Positions 28,253 through 35,608 of a stretch of DNA of 40,814 nucleotides are shown here, piece by piece. Each line of letters opens with the position of its first letter. The first letter of the stretch is position 1. Source of the DNA: Pirellulales bacterium. GTDB lineage: Bacteria; Planctomycetota; Planctomycetia; Pirellulales; Lacipirellulaceae. The notes under the pieces were generated by a model that saw only the letters and a list, made by a program, of their open reading frames with translations, did not search any database and was not told the origin of the DNA. The position numbers and the translations under genes are program-made. Location of the stretch: the NCBI GenBank assembly GCA_028279215.1, contig JANQOF010000031.1:1-40814 (forward strand). The letters are read 5' to 3'.

Positions 28253-28702
28253 CTAGTCCAAGGAACGAGCATCAATGATTCGCACTACATAGCTGAAATC
28301 GAGGTTGTCGACGCTGTCGACAAGATTGCCACCGCTCTGGCCATTCAGTTCATAGGTCAAAGGGTCGCCCGCAACACCACTCCATGCGTAGCGAATAGTC
28401 TCTGGATTGCCATCGCTGTCGCGGTCGGGCACCGTGAAGGCGATGGCAGTGGTTGTGCGTTCGGAGAAAACCAACGCGTGGCGAACGTCGCTCACAATCT
28501 GGTCGAGTGCTCGGGCAGCGTAGCTCTTGCCGTGGGAGTTGTTTTGGGCCACATCAAGGCCAAGACTGGCGACGTACACGCTCGACGCCATGCCCCCCAA
28601 CAGTACCGCGCCCAGGCCGCTAGCGACCACTAGTTCCATCAGTGAATATCCACCTCTTAACCGTGAGCGATTCATGTTTGTGATTGCCGTACCAAGTTTC
28701 AT
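28253..28702 (-). CDS. Prepilin-type protein, GspJ/PilW-like
   Basis: About 149 residues from ATG at 28702 (a GTG nine bases earlier and an ATG at 28675 are alternatives). The leader ends RLRGG and cleavage falls before YSLMELVVASGLGAVLLGGM, with glutamate 5 present. 'LDQIVSDVRHAL' after the helix matches GspJ/PilW, where this segment is 'xLxrDlrra'. The C-terminal domain contains 'FTVPDRDSDGNPETIRYAWS', frequent in planctomycete pseudopilins. Second gene of the cluster, 42 bp after the GspH-like gene. Confidence 0.8.
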   Translation of the reverse strand: MKLGTAITNMNRSRLRGGYSLMELVVASGLGAVLLGGMASSVYVASLGLDVAQNNSHGKSYAARALDQIVSDVRHALVFSERTTTAIAFTVPDRDSDGNPETIRYAWSGVAGDPLTYELNGQSGGNLVDSVDNLDFSYVVRIIDARSLD

Positions 28703-28744
28703 AGGTGCCACCGTAGATGCATCGCTGCGGGCGAACGATTCGTC

Positions 28745-29272
28745 TTACTGCACAGTCGCTAGACCAGTCACTGGGTTGATGACAACCGTGCGCTCCTCGC
28801 TCCCCGAGCGCACGACGATTCTTCCGTCGACCATTGGAGACACGGGGCTGTTGCCACACCAGGGCCGACCGTACATGTCGAAGCTGATAGACATCACACT
28901 CTTGGCGCCAAGTTGGTTGGTGAACGTCGAAGAGACCAAATCGACCGGGTAGGACGCATTGGAGAGATTGACCCAATAGTAGTTCGAAGGATCATCGATA
29001 TCGGGAGTTAACCACAGCGTGTACTTCTCCATACCGGTATAGAATTTGGCCGACTCCATACTGGAACTGCCCTTGAGTACTGCGCGCGCCCGACATAGTT
29101 TCAAGTCGGCAGCAATCCTGTTGGCCGCTGCATCGACCCGTGAACCGTCTAGCGAATCAAAATACTTCGGGATCGCAACCGCAGCCAGGATTCCCATCAC
29201 CATCATGACCGCAACCAATTCGATCATGGTATACGCGCAGATTCGGCGATTGACTCGAGCAGAGTGTTTCAT
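28745..29272 (-). CDS. Prepilin-type protein, GspH/FimT-like
   Basis: A 175-residue protein starting at ATG 29272. The leader 'MKHSARVNRRICA' ends in alanine rather than the usual glycine; the mature helix YTMIELVAVMMVMGILAAVA has glutamate 5 and proline at about 21 (AVAIP). 'DAAANRIAADLKLCRARAVL' after it is the GspH/FimT signature. The C-terminal part includes 'ISFDMYGRPWC' and 'GRIVVRSGSEERTVVINPVT', the GspH-domain fold. First gene of a four-gene cluster in the order H, J, I, K. No pilin peptidase, ATPase or secretin lies in the window. Confidence 0.83.
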   Translation of the reverse strand: MKHSARVNRRICAYTMIELVAVMMVMGILAAVAIPKYFDSLDGSRVDAAANRIAADLKLCRARAVLKGSSSMESAKFYTGMEKYTLWLTPDIDDPSNYYWVNLSNASYPVDLVSSTFTNQLGAKSVMSISFDMYGRPWCGNSPVSPMVDGRIVVRSGSEERTVVINPVTGLATVQ

Positions 29273-29354
29273 CGGTCGGTGGCACGGTTCTGGAGTTGAA
29301 CGACGCAGGAAAGGCAATTGCCCTAGCCAAGTGTACGTTTCAAGAGTCACGGCA

Positions 29355-29372
29355 GGTGCGAACCCTCGCACC
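29355..29372. promoter_or_regulatory. Short hairpin between lhgO end and pseudopilin cluster
   Basis: GGTGCGA/TCGCACC, perfect 7-bp stem with a 4-nt ACCC loop, in the 198-bp gap. It lacks a U-tract. It may be a weak terminator for the upstream operon or part of the pseudopilin leader. Confidence 0.3.
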
Positions 29373-29470
29373 ACCGACCGACGGCCCTACACTGCTGCTT
29401 GTGGTATGACCGGATCAATTGCTACAACCGTGCCACACGGCGAGGCACCAGCCAACGCGGGGGGCAGCGG

Positions 29471-30673
29471 TCAACCTACGAGACGTTTGGCCAGTCGGTC
29501 GACAAGAAGCTGGCCGATGTTTAGCGAGGCGGTGGCCGCGGGAGATGGGGCGTTCAGAACATGCAGAAAGCGATCGGTTTCTTCAATCAAGAAGTCGTCG
29601 ACAAGCCCGCCGTCGGTGCGTACGGCTTGCGCGCGGATTCCAGCCGGAGCTGCGGTGAGGTGTTCAGCACGGATGTCGGGCACCAGTCGCTGCAGCGCCT
29701 GCACGAACGCCTGCTTGCTCACGCTACGCCACATTTCGCCAGCGCCAGTCTTCCAGTACTTGATGGCCAAGCGTCGGAATCCGCCAAAGCCCAACGTCTC
29801 GGCCAGTTCGCTTGGCGTCAGTTGCCAACGACCGTACGCCTCGCGACCGAATGCCAAGACGGCGTTGGGCCCACACTCGACTCCCCCGTGAATCATCCGT
29901 GTGAAGTGCACTCCCAAGAAGGGAAACGCTGGAGCAGGCGTGGGGTAGATCAGGTTGTTCACGAACTTCGCGGCTTCCGAGGTCAGTTCGTAGTACTCAC
30001 CCCGGAACGGAACAATCTTGATCGACGGAATCGCACCAGCAATGGCCGCCACACGATCGCAGTAAAGGCCAGCACAGTTCACCGCGTAGTCGCCCGTAAA
30101 ACTGCCCAACGTAGTGCCAAATACCAGTTGGTTTCCGGCCGTCGTGACTGCGGTGACTTTGGCACCTGTCACCACACGTCCGCCCGCGTCGATCACTTTG
30201 TCGGCCAATCGCTGGCTGACTTGAACATAGTCGACAATGCCAGTCTCGGGAACATAAATCGCTTGCACTCCTCGTGCGTAGGGTTCGAGATCGCCGAGGA
30301 GTTCGCGATCAATCATTTCACACGCCACGCCGTTAGCCCGCCCGCGCTCGAAAATACTCTCCAAAACTGGGATTTCGGATTCGTCAACGGCGACAATCAC
30401 TTTACCGCACCGATCGAACGCGATGCCCTCGGATTCGCAAAACTGCTCCATTGCCAGCTTGCCCGTTCGGCAGTTGACGGCTTTGAGCGAGCCGGGTTTG
30501 TAGTAGATGCCTGAGTGCAACACGCCCGAGTTATGCCCGGTTTGGTGCTGAGCGATCCGCGACTCTTTTTCGAGCACGGTAATGCCGACATCGGGAAGCC
30601 GTTGGCTGAGTCGATAGGCGGTTGCGAGGCCCACGATGCCCCCGCCCACGATCACGACGCTGGAGTTAGCCAT
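29471..30673 (-). CDS. lhgO: L-2-hydroxyglutarate oxidase/dehydrogenase
   Basis: From ATG 30673 a 400-residue FAD-dependent oxidoreductase that turns L-2-hydroxyglutarate into 2-oxoglutarate. The Rossmann motif is VVIVGGGIVGLATAYRL; 'AQHQTGHNSGVLHSGIYYKP' is the diagnostic LhgO segment; later 'PFRGEYYELT', 'FPFLGVHFTRMIHGG', 'ECGPNAVLAFGREAY', 'GIRAQAV' and 'FLHVLNAPSPAATASLNIG' match the family throughout. The start lies eight bases after the stop of the flavin-reductase gene, so the two are co-transcribed. A longer in-frame extension to 30808 overlaps that gene and is rejected. Confidence 0.94.
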   Translation of the reverse strand: MANSSVVIVGGGIVGLATAYRLSQRLPDVGITVLEKESRIAQHQTGHNSGVLHSGIYYKPGSLKAVNCRTGKLAMEQFCESEGIAFDRCGKVIVAVDESEIPVLESIFERGRANGVACEMIDRELLGDLEPYARGVQAIYVPETGIVDYVQVSQRLADKVIDAGGRVVTGAKVTAVTTAGNQLVFGTTLGSFTGDYAVNCAGLYCDRVAAIAGAIPSIKIVPFRGEYYELTSEAAKFVNNLIYPTPAPAFPFLGVHFTRMIHGGVECGPNAVLAFGREAYGRWQLTPSELAETLGFGGFRRLAIKYWKTGAGEMWRSVSKQAFVQALQRLVPDIRAEHLTAAPAGIRAQAVRTDGGLVDDFLIEETDRFLHVLNAPSPAATASLNIGQLLVDRLAKRLVG

Positions 30674-30681
30674 GTGCGGGC

Positions 30682-31158
30682 TCAGTAACGTGCCCCGCTC
30701 TTGCGTACATGTACCATCGGCTTGCCATCGCCAACCAGCGCACCACGCACCACACGCGCCAGGAACACGCGGTGATCGCCCGAGTCTACATAGCCTGCCG
30801 GTTCGCATTCCAGATGCCCAATCGCATCCGAAAGCATCGGCACACCGGTGCGGCAGTTCTCGGTCGCAATTCCTTCGAATGCAGCAGCGCCTGGCTCGAA
30901 CCCCTTGGCGAAGTGCTTAAGAAACTGGTTCTGTCCTTCGCCCACAAGATTTAGCACAAAGGGTTGCCCTTCGTTGATCCAGTCGCAGATGTACCGTCCC
31001 TGCTTCACCGCCACACTAACCATTGGCGGTTCGAATCCCGATTGCATCACCCAACTGGCCAGCATGCCGGTTGCCCGCTCGCCAGTGCCGATCGTGAGGA
31101 CGAAAATCCCGCTGGGCACGCGGCCAAGCGCCGCATCGAATTGATTATCTGTCGCCAT
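30682..31158 (-). CDS. Flavin reductase-like FMN-binding protein
   Basis: A 158-residue protein with the flavin reductase-like split-barrel: 'LGRVPSGIFVLTIGTGERAT', 'GMLASWVMQSGFEPPMVSVA', 'FVLNLVGEGQ', 'AIGHLECEPAGYVDSGDHRVFLARV'. Such proteins hold FMN and reduce free flavin or act as small oxidoreductases. It is the middle gene of an operon: ten bases after the SHOCT membrane protein, eight before lhgO. That coupling suggests it supplies or accepts electrons for the hydroxyglutarate oxidase, but this is inference. Confidence 0.88.
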   Translation of the reverse strand: MATDNQFDAALGRVPSGIFVLTIGTGERATGMLASWVMQSGFEPPMVSVAVKQGRYICDWINEGQPFVLNLVGEGQNQFLKHFAKGFEPGAAAFEGIATENCRTGVPMLSDAIGHLECEPAGYVDSGDHRVFLARVVRGALVGDGKPMVHVRKSGARY

Positions 31159-31168
31159 CGTGCGAACC

Positions 31169-31645
31169 TCAATTGCTGTCGAGCAGTTCTTGTTTCTCGC
31201 GTTCGTACTCTTCGGCGCTCAAGATGCCATCCATGAATAGGGCGTGTAGCCGCCGCAACTTCTCGTCGAAGGGCAGTTTCTCTTCAGGGTCTCTCTGCCT
31301 CAGATCGATGCCCGCCTCGTCTAACGCGTCGCTCACCACACCGCCGGTCATCCGTGACCACGGCTCCACATCCTCGCGAGCCTTCTCCGGATCGAGCACC
31401 AGTCCCGACCCCGCCGCGCCGCGTGCACCGATGTTCGATACCACTGCACCTACCATGATTAAACCCATTCCCACGAGTGCACGAATCCCTTCGTTGCGTG
31501 CGCGAGCATGAAAATCGTTGAAGTTACCGAAATTCATGATGCCGGTCACGAATACGGACGCGAACGTCAAGAACCCTGCAACACTAAGTACCATGCCGAA
31601 GTAGTAAAGGGCTTTGCGTTCTGCCGGAATGCGTCGCCGTGCCAT
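31169..31645 (-). CDS. SHOCT-domain membrane protein
   Basis: A 158-residue protein with two membrane helices (YFGMVLSVAGFLTFASVFV and ALVGMGLIMVGAVVSNIG) and a cytoplasmic tail. The C-terminal 30 residues, 'KLRRLHALFMDGILSAEEYE' and onward, form a SHOCT domain, a short helical motif often at the end of membrane or oligomerising proteins. The middle 'EDVEPWSRMTGGVVSDALDE' is charged. First gene of the operon with the flavin reductase and lhgO; role unknown. Confidence 0.82.
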   Translation of the reverse strand: MARRRIPAERKALYYFGMVLSVAGFLTFASVFVTGIMNFGNFNDFHARARNEGIRALVGMGLIMVGAVVSNIGARGAAGSGLVLDPEKAREDVEPWSRMTGGVVSDALDEAGIDLRQRDPEEKLPFDEKLRRLHALFMDGILSAEEYEREKQELLDSN

Positions 31646-31755
31646 GGTTAAGATTCTCTTTAACGGTAACTGACCCGTCTACAGTTTCGCAGGTGTACTG
31701 CTCCTCTGCAATGCGCTACACCGGGTGCCGTAGATCGGGCCGATGGTAGACAACT

Positions 31756-32622
31756 CTAACGCCTGATCATTGCCGAGAAGTCGTCGCGTCCCGCGAATTG
31801 ACTGGCCCGAGGGTTGATGTAGGCTTGCGCCTTCGTTTGTTCAAACGTGCCGTGGCGAACGATGAGTCCCTGGTCGTACGCGAGCTTGTCCGACAAGCCG
31901 GGCAGTAGCACTCGAACGTCGTACGTCACGCGGCGAGGTTGAACTCGATTGATATGGTCGATGATGTTGGTGGTGCAATTGTTGGTCAGTGTGTCGTAGA
32001 ACTCCGGCTTCACGGCCAATCCGTTGACGCGCGACATCACGTCGATGAAGAGTCGTTGGGACTGTTCGGGAGTCGCGGTCGACCGGTAGAGGTAGACGTC
32101 GCGATCCTTGAATTGAGTCTGCGATTGAATGCTATCGCGCTCGTCGGCCACCACGTAGGTCAACTCGAATTGCCTGGCGCTACCTTTCACCGGCCCGTAC
32201 GACTCGCCCACCTCTTTACGCACTTCGGCACTTACTACCAAGTAGTCTGGCGGCTGGCCCGGGGGCTGAATCTCGAAACTGATTTGTGTGTGCGCAAGTG
32301 TCGGATTCGTTGGGAACGGCATCAATACGAAGTCCACGGCCTGGATGTGCCGCACGTCGAACGATTTGTCGTACCAGTTGGGCACGTAGGTGTCGGCGTC
32401 CATGTACTTGCAATACCGAATGTTTCGTACGGTCGCGACGGTTCCGTCGTACTCAATTGTCGGTAACACCGAGTAAAGTGGCTGCCACTCGCGATGCTGT
32501 GACGGTGCCAACATCTTCTGCGCGCTGTTGCAGCCCGTGGAGGAGATCGCCAACGTTGCGAACAGCGCGCAATGCGCGGAACGCGAGCGAATCGGCGAGC
32601 AAGCGATGAAGTGCGAAGGCAT
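31756..32622 (-). CDS. DUF4105 (Lnb N-terminal-like) lipoprotein
   Basis: From ATG 32622 a 288-residue protein. The N-terminus is a lipoprotein-type signal, with hydrophobic 'HCALFATLAISSTGC' and C as the lipidated residue. The body matches the DUF4105/Lnb N-terminal periplasmic domain: 'PTLAHTQISFEI', 'FELTYVVADERDSI', and the hallmark 'FYDTLTNNCTTNIIDHI' with a conserved cysteine. That domain is thought to be a papain-like peptidase or hydrolase in the envelope. Upstream the frame stays open to 33078, but that extension has no domain features. Single gene; convergent or parallel neighbours do not suggest a partner. Confidence 0.8.
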   Translation of the reverse strand: MPSHFIACSPIRSRSAHCALFATLAISSTGCNSAQKMLAPSQHREWQPLYSVLPTIEYDGTVATVRNIRYCKYMDADTYVPNWYDKSFDVRHIQAVDFVLMPFPTNPTLAHTQISFEIQPPGQPPDYLVVSAEVRKEVGESYGPVKGSARQFELTYVVADERDSIQSQTQFKDRDVYLYRSTATPEQSQRLFIDVMSRVNGLAVKPEFYDTLTNNCTTNIIDHINRVQPRRVTYDVRVLLPGLSDKLAYDQGLIVRHGTFEQTKAQAYINPRASQFAGRDDFSAMIRR

Positions 32623-33168
32623 TCCAGAAGCCGACCAGTAGGCGACAGCATCCCCCCAAGATGAAAAGCGAGCGAGAGCATAGTGCCTGTCGCGCATGCA
32701 GGCAATGGCATCGCGCGGATACGTTTTCGGCCCATCATTGCAATTCGCCCCAACGATCGGCGAAGTGAGTGACGGCTGTTGCCGAAACAAATGGCTGCTA
32801 GCACGCCGGCAAGCAACCTCGGGCGCGGCGGTGGCACCCGGACGGCCGAACCGGCAACCCTGCGGTGGAGTCGTCGATCCACCAAGGCCGCCCAATGTGC
32901 CGCAACTGGCATAAACGTGACTGCCTTTCGCCTCGACCCCAGAAGCGGCATCATTGCTCTCCATTCCGGCTTTTGGATAGCAATCGGCCACTTGGCCAGC
33001 TACAACTAGTACAGCGTGCGGTCGATCGTTGCGACGAACCTTTGGCCGCTGGGTTTGTCCCCAACGCAGTGAACTCACAGGAAAAAACTCGGGCCGCCTT
33101 GCACCTTACCGATGCCGCAAGTTCGCTTTATCATGAAACTTACGAAATCGACCGCGACAAGGCTGAGT

Positions 33169-33215
33169 GGGTTTTTTCCCATAAAATCGATTTTCGCTAT
33201 GTTGGGAAAAAACCC
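33169..33215. promoter_or_regulatory. Nested inverted repeats, candidate operator
   Basis: Perfect 13-bp arms GGGTTTTTTCCCA (33169-33181) and TGGGAAAAAACCC (33203-33215) flank a spacer that itself contains the perfect palindrome AAAATCGATTTT (33183-33194). A partial third copy, GAGAAAAAACCCG, follows at about 33221. The T-run inside the arm could also act as a terminator reading either way, but no gene ends just before it. Confidence 0.45.
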
Positions 33216-33262
33216 CGTTTGAGAAAAAACCCGCGCTAGCCAGTAATCCTCGTCGGCGGATT

Positions 33263-33279
33263 TGGCGCCTTAGGCGCCA
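33263..33279 (+). promoter_or_regulatory. GC-rich hairpin near the aminotransferase start
   Basis: TGGCGCC, TTA loop, GGCGCCA: perfect 7-bp stem 31 bp before the aminotransferase ATG. It may lie in the 5' UTR and modulate translation, or form the left edge of a promoter operator. Confidence 0.3.
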
Positions 33280-33310
33280 CTCCGGAGGCCCGTTCCCTAA
33301 GATTCCATCG

Positions 33311-34549
33311 ATGTCGTCCCAAATCCAAGTTGCCCAACGCGTCACGCGGCTGCCGCCGTACCTGTTTGGTCGGATCAACGCGATGATTTACGACAAACGG
33401 TCCGCAGGCGACGACGTGATCGAGCTGGGCATGGGAAACCCGAGCGATCCGCCCGAAGAGATTGTGATCGAGAAGCTGGCCGAAGCGGCGCGCGACCCGC
33501 GAAATCATCGCTACAGCAAGAGTAACGGCATCGCCAATCTGCGCCGCGAGGTCGGCGCCAAGTACTTCAAGAAGTACGGCGTGCGGCTCGACCCGGCGGA
33601 CGAGGTGATGGTGTGTCTGGGCTCGAAGGAGGGCTTCAGCCACATGTGCCTGGCCATGATGGGCCCGGGCGACACGGCCATCGTGCCGGCTCCCTACTTC
33701 CCTGTGCATGTGTACGCGGTGGCGCTGGCCTCGGGCAATGCGATTACCTTGCCGGTGGCCGATAGCGAAAAGTTCTTGTCCAACATTGCGCATACCTGCG
33801 AAACGCTCTATCCGCGGCCCAAGCTGCTGATTATCTGCTATCCGCATAATCCTTCCAGCGTGGTGGTGGAGCAAGAATTCTATGACGAGGTCGTGACACT
33901 CGCCAAGAAATACGGGCTGATGGTAATAAGCGACTTTGCCTACGCCGACGTGGCATTCGACGACTACAAGCCGCCAAGCTTTCTGGCATCGAAAGGGGCA
34001 ATTGATGTGGGTGTCGAGTTCACCACGATGAGCAAAGGCTACAACATGGCCGGCTGGCGGGTGGGCTACTGTTGCGGCAACCGGGAGATGATTCAAGCGC
34101 TCGGCACGATTAAGGGCTACTACGATTACGGCATGTTTCAGGCGATCCAAGTCGCCTCGATCGTCGCCCTCCGCCACACCGATGCGGCCGTGGAAGAGCA
34201 GGCCGCCACCTACCAAAGCCGCCGCGACACGCTGTGCGACGGCCTGGCGCGGATGGGCTGGGAGCCCAACGTACCGAAAGCTGGAATGTTCGTCTGGCAA
34301 CCGATCCCAGAACCTTGGCGCAGCCGAATGAGCACGATGGACTTCGCCATGATGTTGCTCGAAAAAGGCAACGTCGCGGTGAGCCCCGGCAGTGGCTTCG
34401 GTCCCGCTGGCGAAGGTTTCTTGCGGATGAGTTTGGTGGAGAACGAAAATCGACTGCGGCAGGCGGTTCGGCAAATGAAGGCGTGTCTGAAGGAGGCGGA
34501 GGAGGAGTATAATACAACTGGCGAGACCAATACTGTCGCATCGAATTGA
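33311..34549 (+). CDS. alaC: Class I/II aminotransferase, AlaC-like
   Basis: A 412-residue PLP-dependent transaminase. The internal-aldimine lysine is K242 in '[18 protein letters not shown]'; other fold-type I marks are '[12 protein letters not shown]', '[13 protein letters not shown]', '[12 protein letters not shown]', '[11 protein letters not shown]', 'YPHNPSSVV' and '[20 protein letters not shown]'. The pattern closely follows E. coli AlaC (alanine transaminase), down to 'KxYxDYGxFxxxQVA'; LL-diaminopimelate aminotransferase is a related alternative. ATG at 33311 lies after several inverted repeats, with little ribosome site. A small NG-type protein follows 19 bases after the stop. Confidence 0.92.
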   Translation: MSSQIQVAQRVTRLPPYLFGRINAMIYDKRSAGDDVIELGMGNPSDPPEEIVIEKLAEAARDPRNHRYSKSNGIANLRREVGAKYFKKYGVRLDPADEVMVCLGSKEGFSHMCLAMMGPGDTAIVPAPYFPVHVYAVALASGNAITLPVADSEKFLSNIAHTCETLYPRPKLLIICYPHNPSSVVVEQEFYDEVVTLAKKYGLMVISDFAYADVAFDDYKPPSFLASKGAIDVGVEFTTMSKGYNMAGWRVGYCCGNREMIQALGTIKGYYDYGMFQAIQVASIVALRHTDAAVEEQAATYQSRRDTLCDGLARMGWEPNVPKAGMFVWQPIPEPWRSRMSTMDFAMMLLEKGNVAVSPGSGFGPAGEGFLRMSLVENENRLRQAVRQMKACLKEAEEEYNTTGETNTVASN

Positions 34550-34568
34550 GTCGAATTGGGACACGTTC

Positions 34569-34844
34569 ATGGCTACAAAGACCGAAATACTAAGAACTCA
34601 GATACGTCACTTGCAAAACAGGTCGCCGTTCTCACCCTTTGAGATCAACCTCGAAAACGGAGATCGAATCGTTGTCGAGCATCCCGAGTTGATTGCCTAC
34701 GACCCCAGAGACGGAGCCGAGATGGGAACCGGCAGACTCGCGATACTCACGAATGAAGTGAATATCACGACTACATTCGAATCGATTACTTCGGTTGCAG
34801 AGATTGACCGGGGCCGACCACTTAAGGAGTCGAATGGGAGGTAG
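34569..34844 (+). CDS. Small planctomycete-type protein, 'PFxPFxIxLxNG' family
   Basis: A 91-residue protein with 'LQNRSPFSPFEINLENGDRI' followed by 'VVEHPELIAYDP' and a basic 'TGRLAILTNEV'. Small proteins with PFxPFxIxLxNG...VxHPE occur in many copies in planctomycete genomes and have no known function; the fold is probably a small beta barrel. It starts 19 bp after alaC, and its TAG stop overlaps the ribosome site of the next tiny frame, so it seems to be part of an operon continuing to the nucleotidyltransferase-like gene. Confidence 0.7.
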   Translation: MATKTEILRTQIRHLQNRSPFSPFEINLENGDRIVVEHPELIAYDPRDGAEMGTGRLAILTNEVNITTTFESITSVAEIDRGRPLKESNGR

Positions 34845-34846
34845 CA

Positions 34847-34942
34847 TTGCCAGCTCGAATTGCTTCGCCAGATGTTGTCGAGAACTCTCAAGCCATTGGC
34901 GCTATGAACCTCCAGCCCGTAAGCATCGAAAGGATGGCCTAA
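34847..34942 (+). CDS. Possible 31-residue coupled ORF
   Basis: A frame of 31 codons from a TTG at 34847 (MPARIASPDVVENSQAIGAM when read as start, ending RMA) fills the gap between the small NG protein and the nucleotidyltransferase gene. GGGAGG (34836-34841) lies five bases before the TTG and overlaps the previous stop; the TAA at 34940-34942 is three bases before the next GTG start. The tiling and ribosome site suggest it is translated, at least for coupling. No family known. Confidence 0.35.
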   Translation: MPARIASPDVVENSQAIGAMNLQPVSIERMA

Positions 34943-34945
34943 GCC

Positions 34946-35485
34946 GTGGACACGGTCCGCGATCGCTTGAATCGAGCCGTGAAGATACTCGAAGACGCGA
35001 GCATCGCTTACGCGGTGGCAGGTGGAAACGCCGTCGCGGCGTGGGTGACGCGCGTGGATGCGGCGGCGGTACGGTATACACAGGATGTCGACATTCTGCT
35101 GAGGCGGGAAGACTTGGAAGCGGCTAAGGAAGTCTTTGCTAAAGGTGGCTTCATCTACAGGCACGTGAAGAGCATCCCCATGTTCCTGGATGGGGAAGGG
35201 GCGAAAGCCCGCGATGCGGTACATGTCGTCTTCGCGAATGAAGAAGTTCGATCTACAAACTTGGCCGAATCGCCATCGATTGACGAAGTCGACACTAAGG
35301 GGGATTTTCGCGTGGTCGACTTGCAGCCGTTGGTGAAGATGAAGTTGACCTCTTACCTGCTCAAAGACCAAGTCCATTTGCAGGACATGTCGCAGGTTGG
35401 GTTGATCGATGAGACCTGGCCTAGTCGGTTCGAGCCCAAGTTGGCGCAAAGATTGAAGCAGATACTCGATAATCCGGAACGTTGA
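34946..35485 (+). CDS. Nucleotidyltransferase-like protein (MNT/AbiEii-type fold)
   Basis: A 179-residue protein from a GTG start at 34946. 'YAVAGGNAVAAWVTR' followed by 'RYTQDVDILLRREDLE' is the nucleotidyltransferase core (GG...DxD) of the minimal/AbiEii-like superfamily; 'VVDLQPLVKMKLTSYLLKDQ' is the 'vaslexLiamKl' lysine region. Members are toxins of AbiE-type systems or stand-alone enzymes of unknown role; a partner antitoxin is not evident unless the tiny upstream frame counts. It ends 123 bp before carA. Codon use is ordinary for the window. Confidence 0.75.
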   Translation: MDTVRDRLNRAVKILEDASIAYAVAGGNAVAAWVTRVDAAAVRYTQDVDILLRREDLEAAKEVFAKGGFIYRHVKSIPMFLDGEGAKARDAVHVVFANEEVRSTNLAESPSIDEVDTKGDFRVVDLQPLVKMKLTSYLLKDQVHLQDMSQVGLIDETWPSRFEPKLAQRLKQILDNPER

Positions 35486-35608
35486 CGTCACCAGAATGCA
35501 CAACCAATGCTCTGCGGCGGCCAGGCGCTTGCAGCCGCGGAGCTTCATTTCGTAACATTGACCCGAGTCTCCCCAGCCATTATCTCCCGTAACACAACCT
35601 CTCCCACC

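Larger units (their letters stand above)
32623..33310. other. Divergent intergenic region before the aminotransferase gene
   Basis: Some 690 bp with open but featureless frames and no recognised gene. The right third is AT-rich and contains nested inverted repeats (listed separately). It must hold promoters for the DUF4105 lipoprotein (minus) and the aminotransferase (plus). Confidence 0.5.

Noticed and set aside
29340-29400. tRNA-like TTCG-containing hairpin on the minus strand
   Set aside because: Only a single 7-bp hairpin is present; no acceptor stem, D-arm or anticodon arm can be drawn.
29561-30514. Plus-strand frame over lhgO
   Set aside because: Antisense shadow of a clear oxidase gene.
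32623-33078. N-terminal extension of the DUF4105 gene
   Set aside because: The open frame extends upstream but shows no signal or domain, whereas the ATG at 32622 starts a lipoprotein signal.
33236-34570. A 444-codon minus-strand frame over the aminotransferase gene
   Set aside because: Histidine/arginine-rich antisense shadow of alaC without any domain signal.
34946-35485. Complete AbiE toxin-antitoxin system
   Set aside because: Only the nucleotidyltransferase-like gene is visible; the adjacent frames do not resemble the AbiEi antitoxin with its winged-helix domain.
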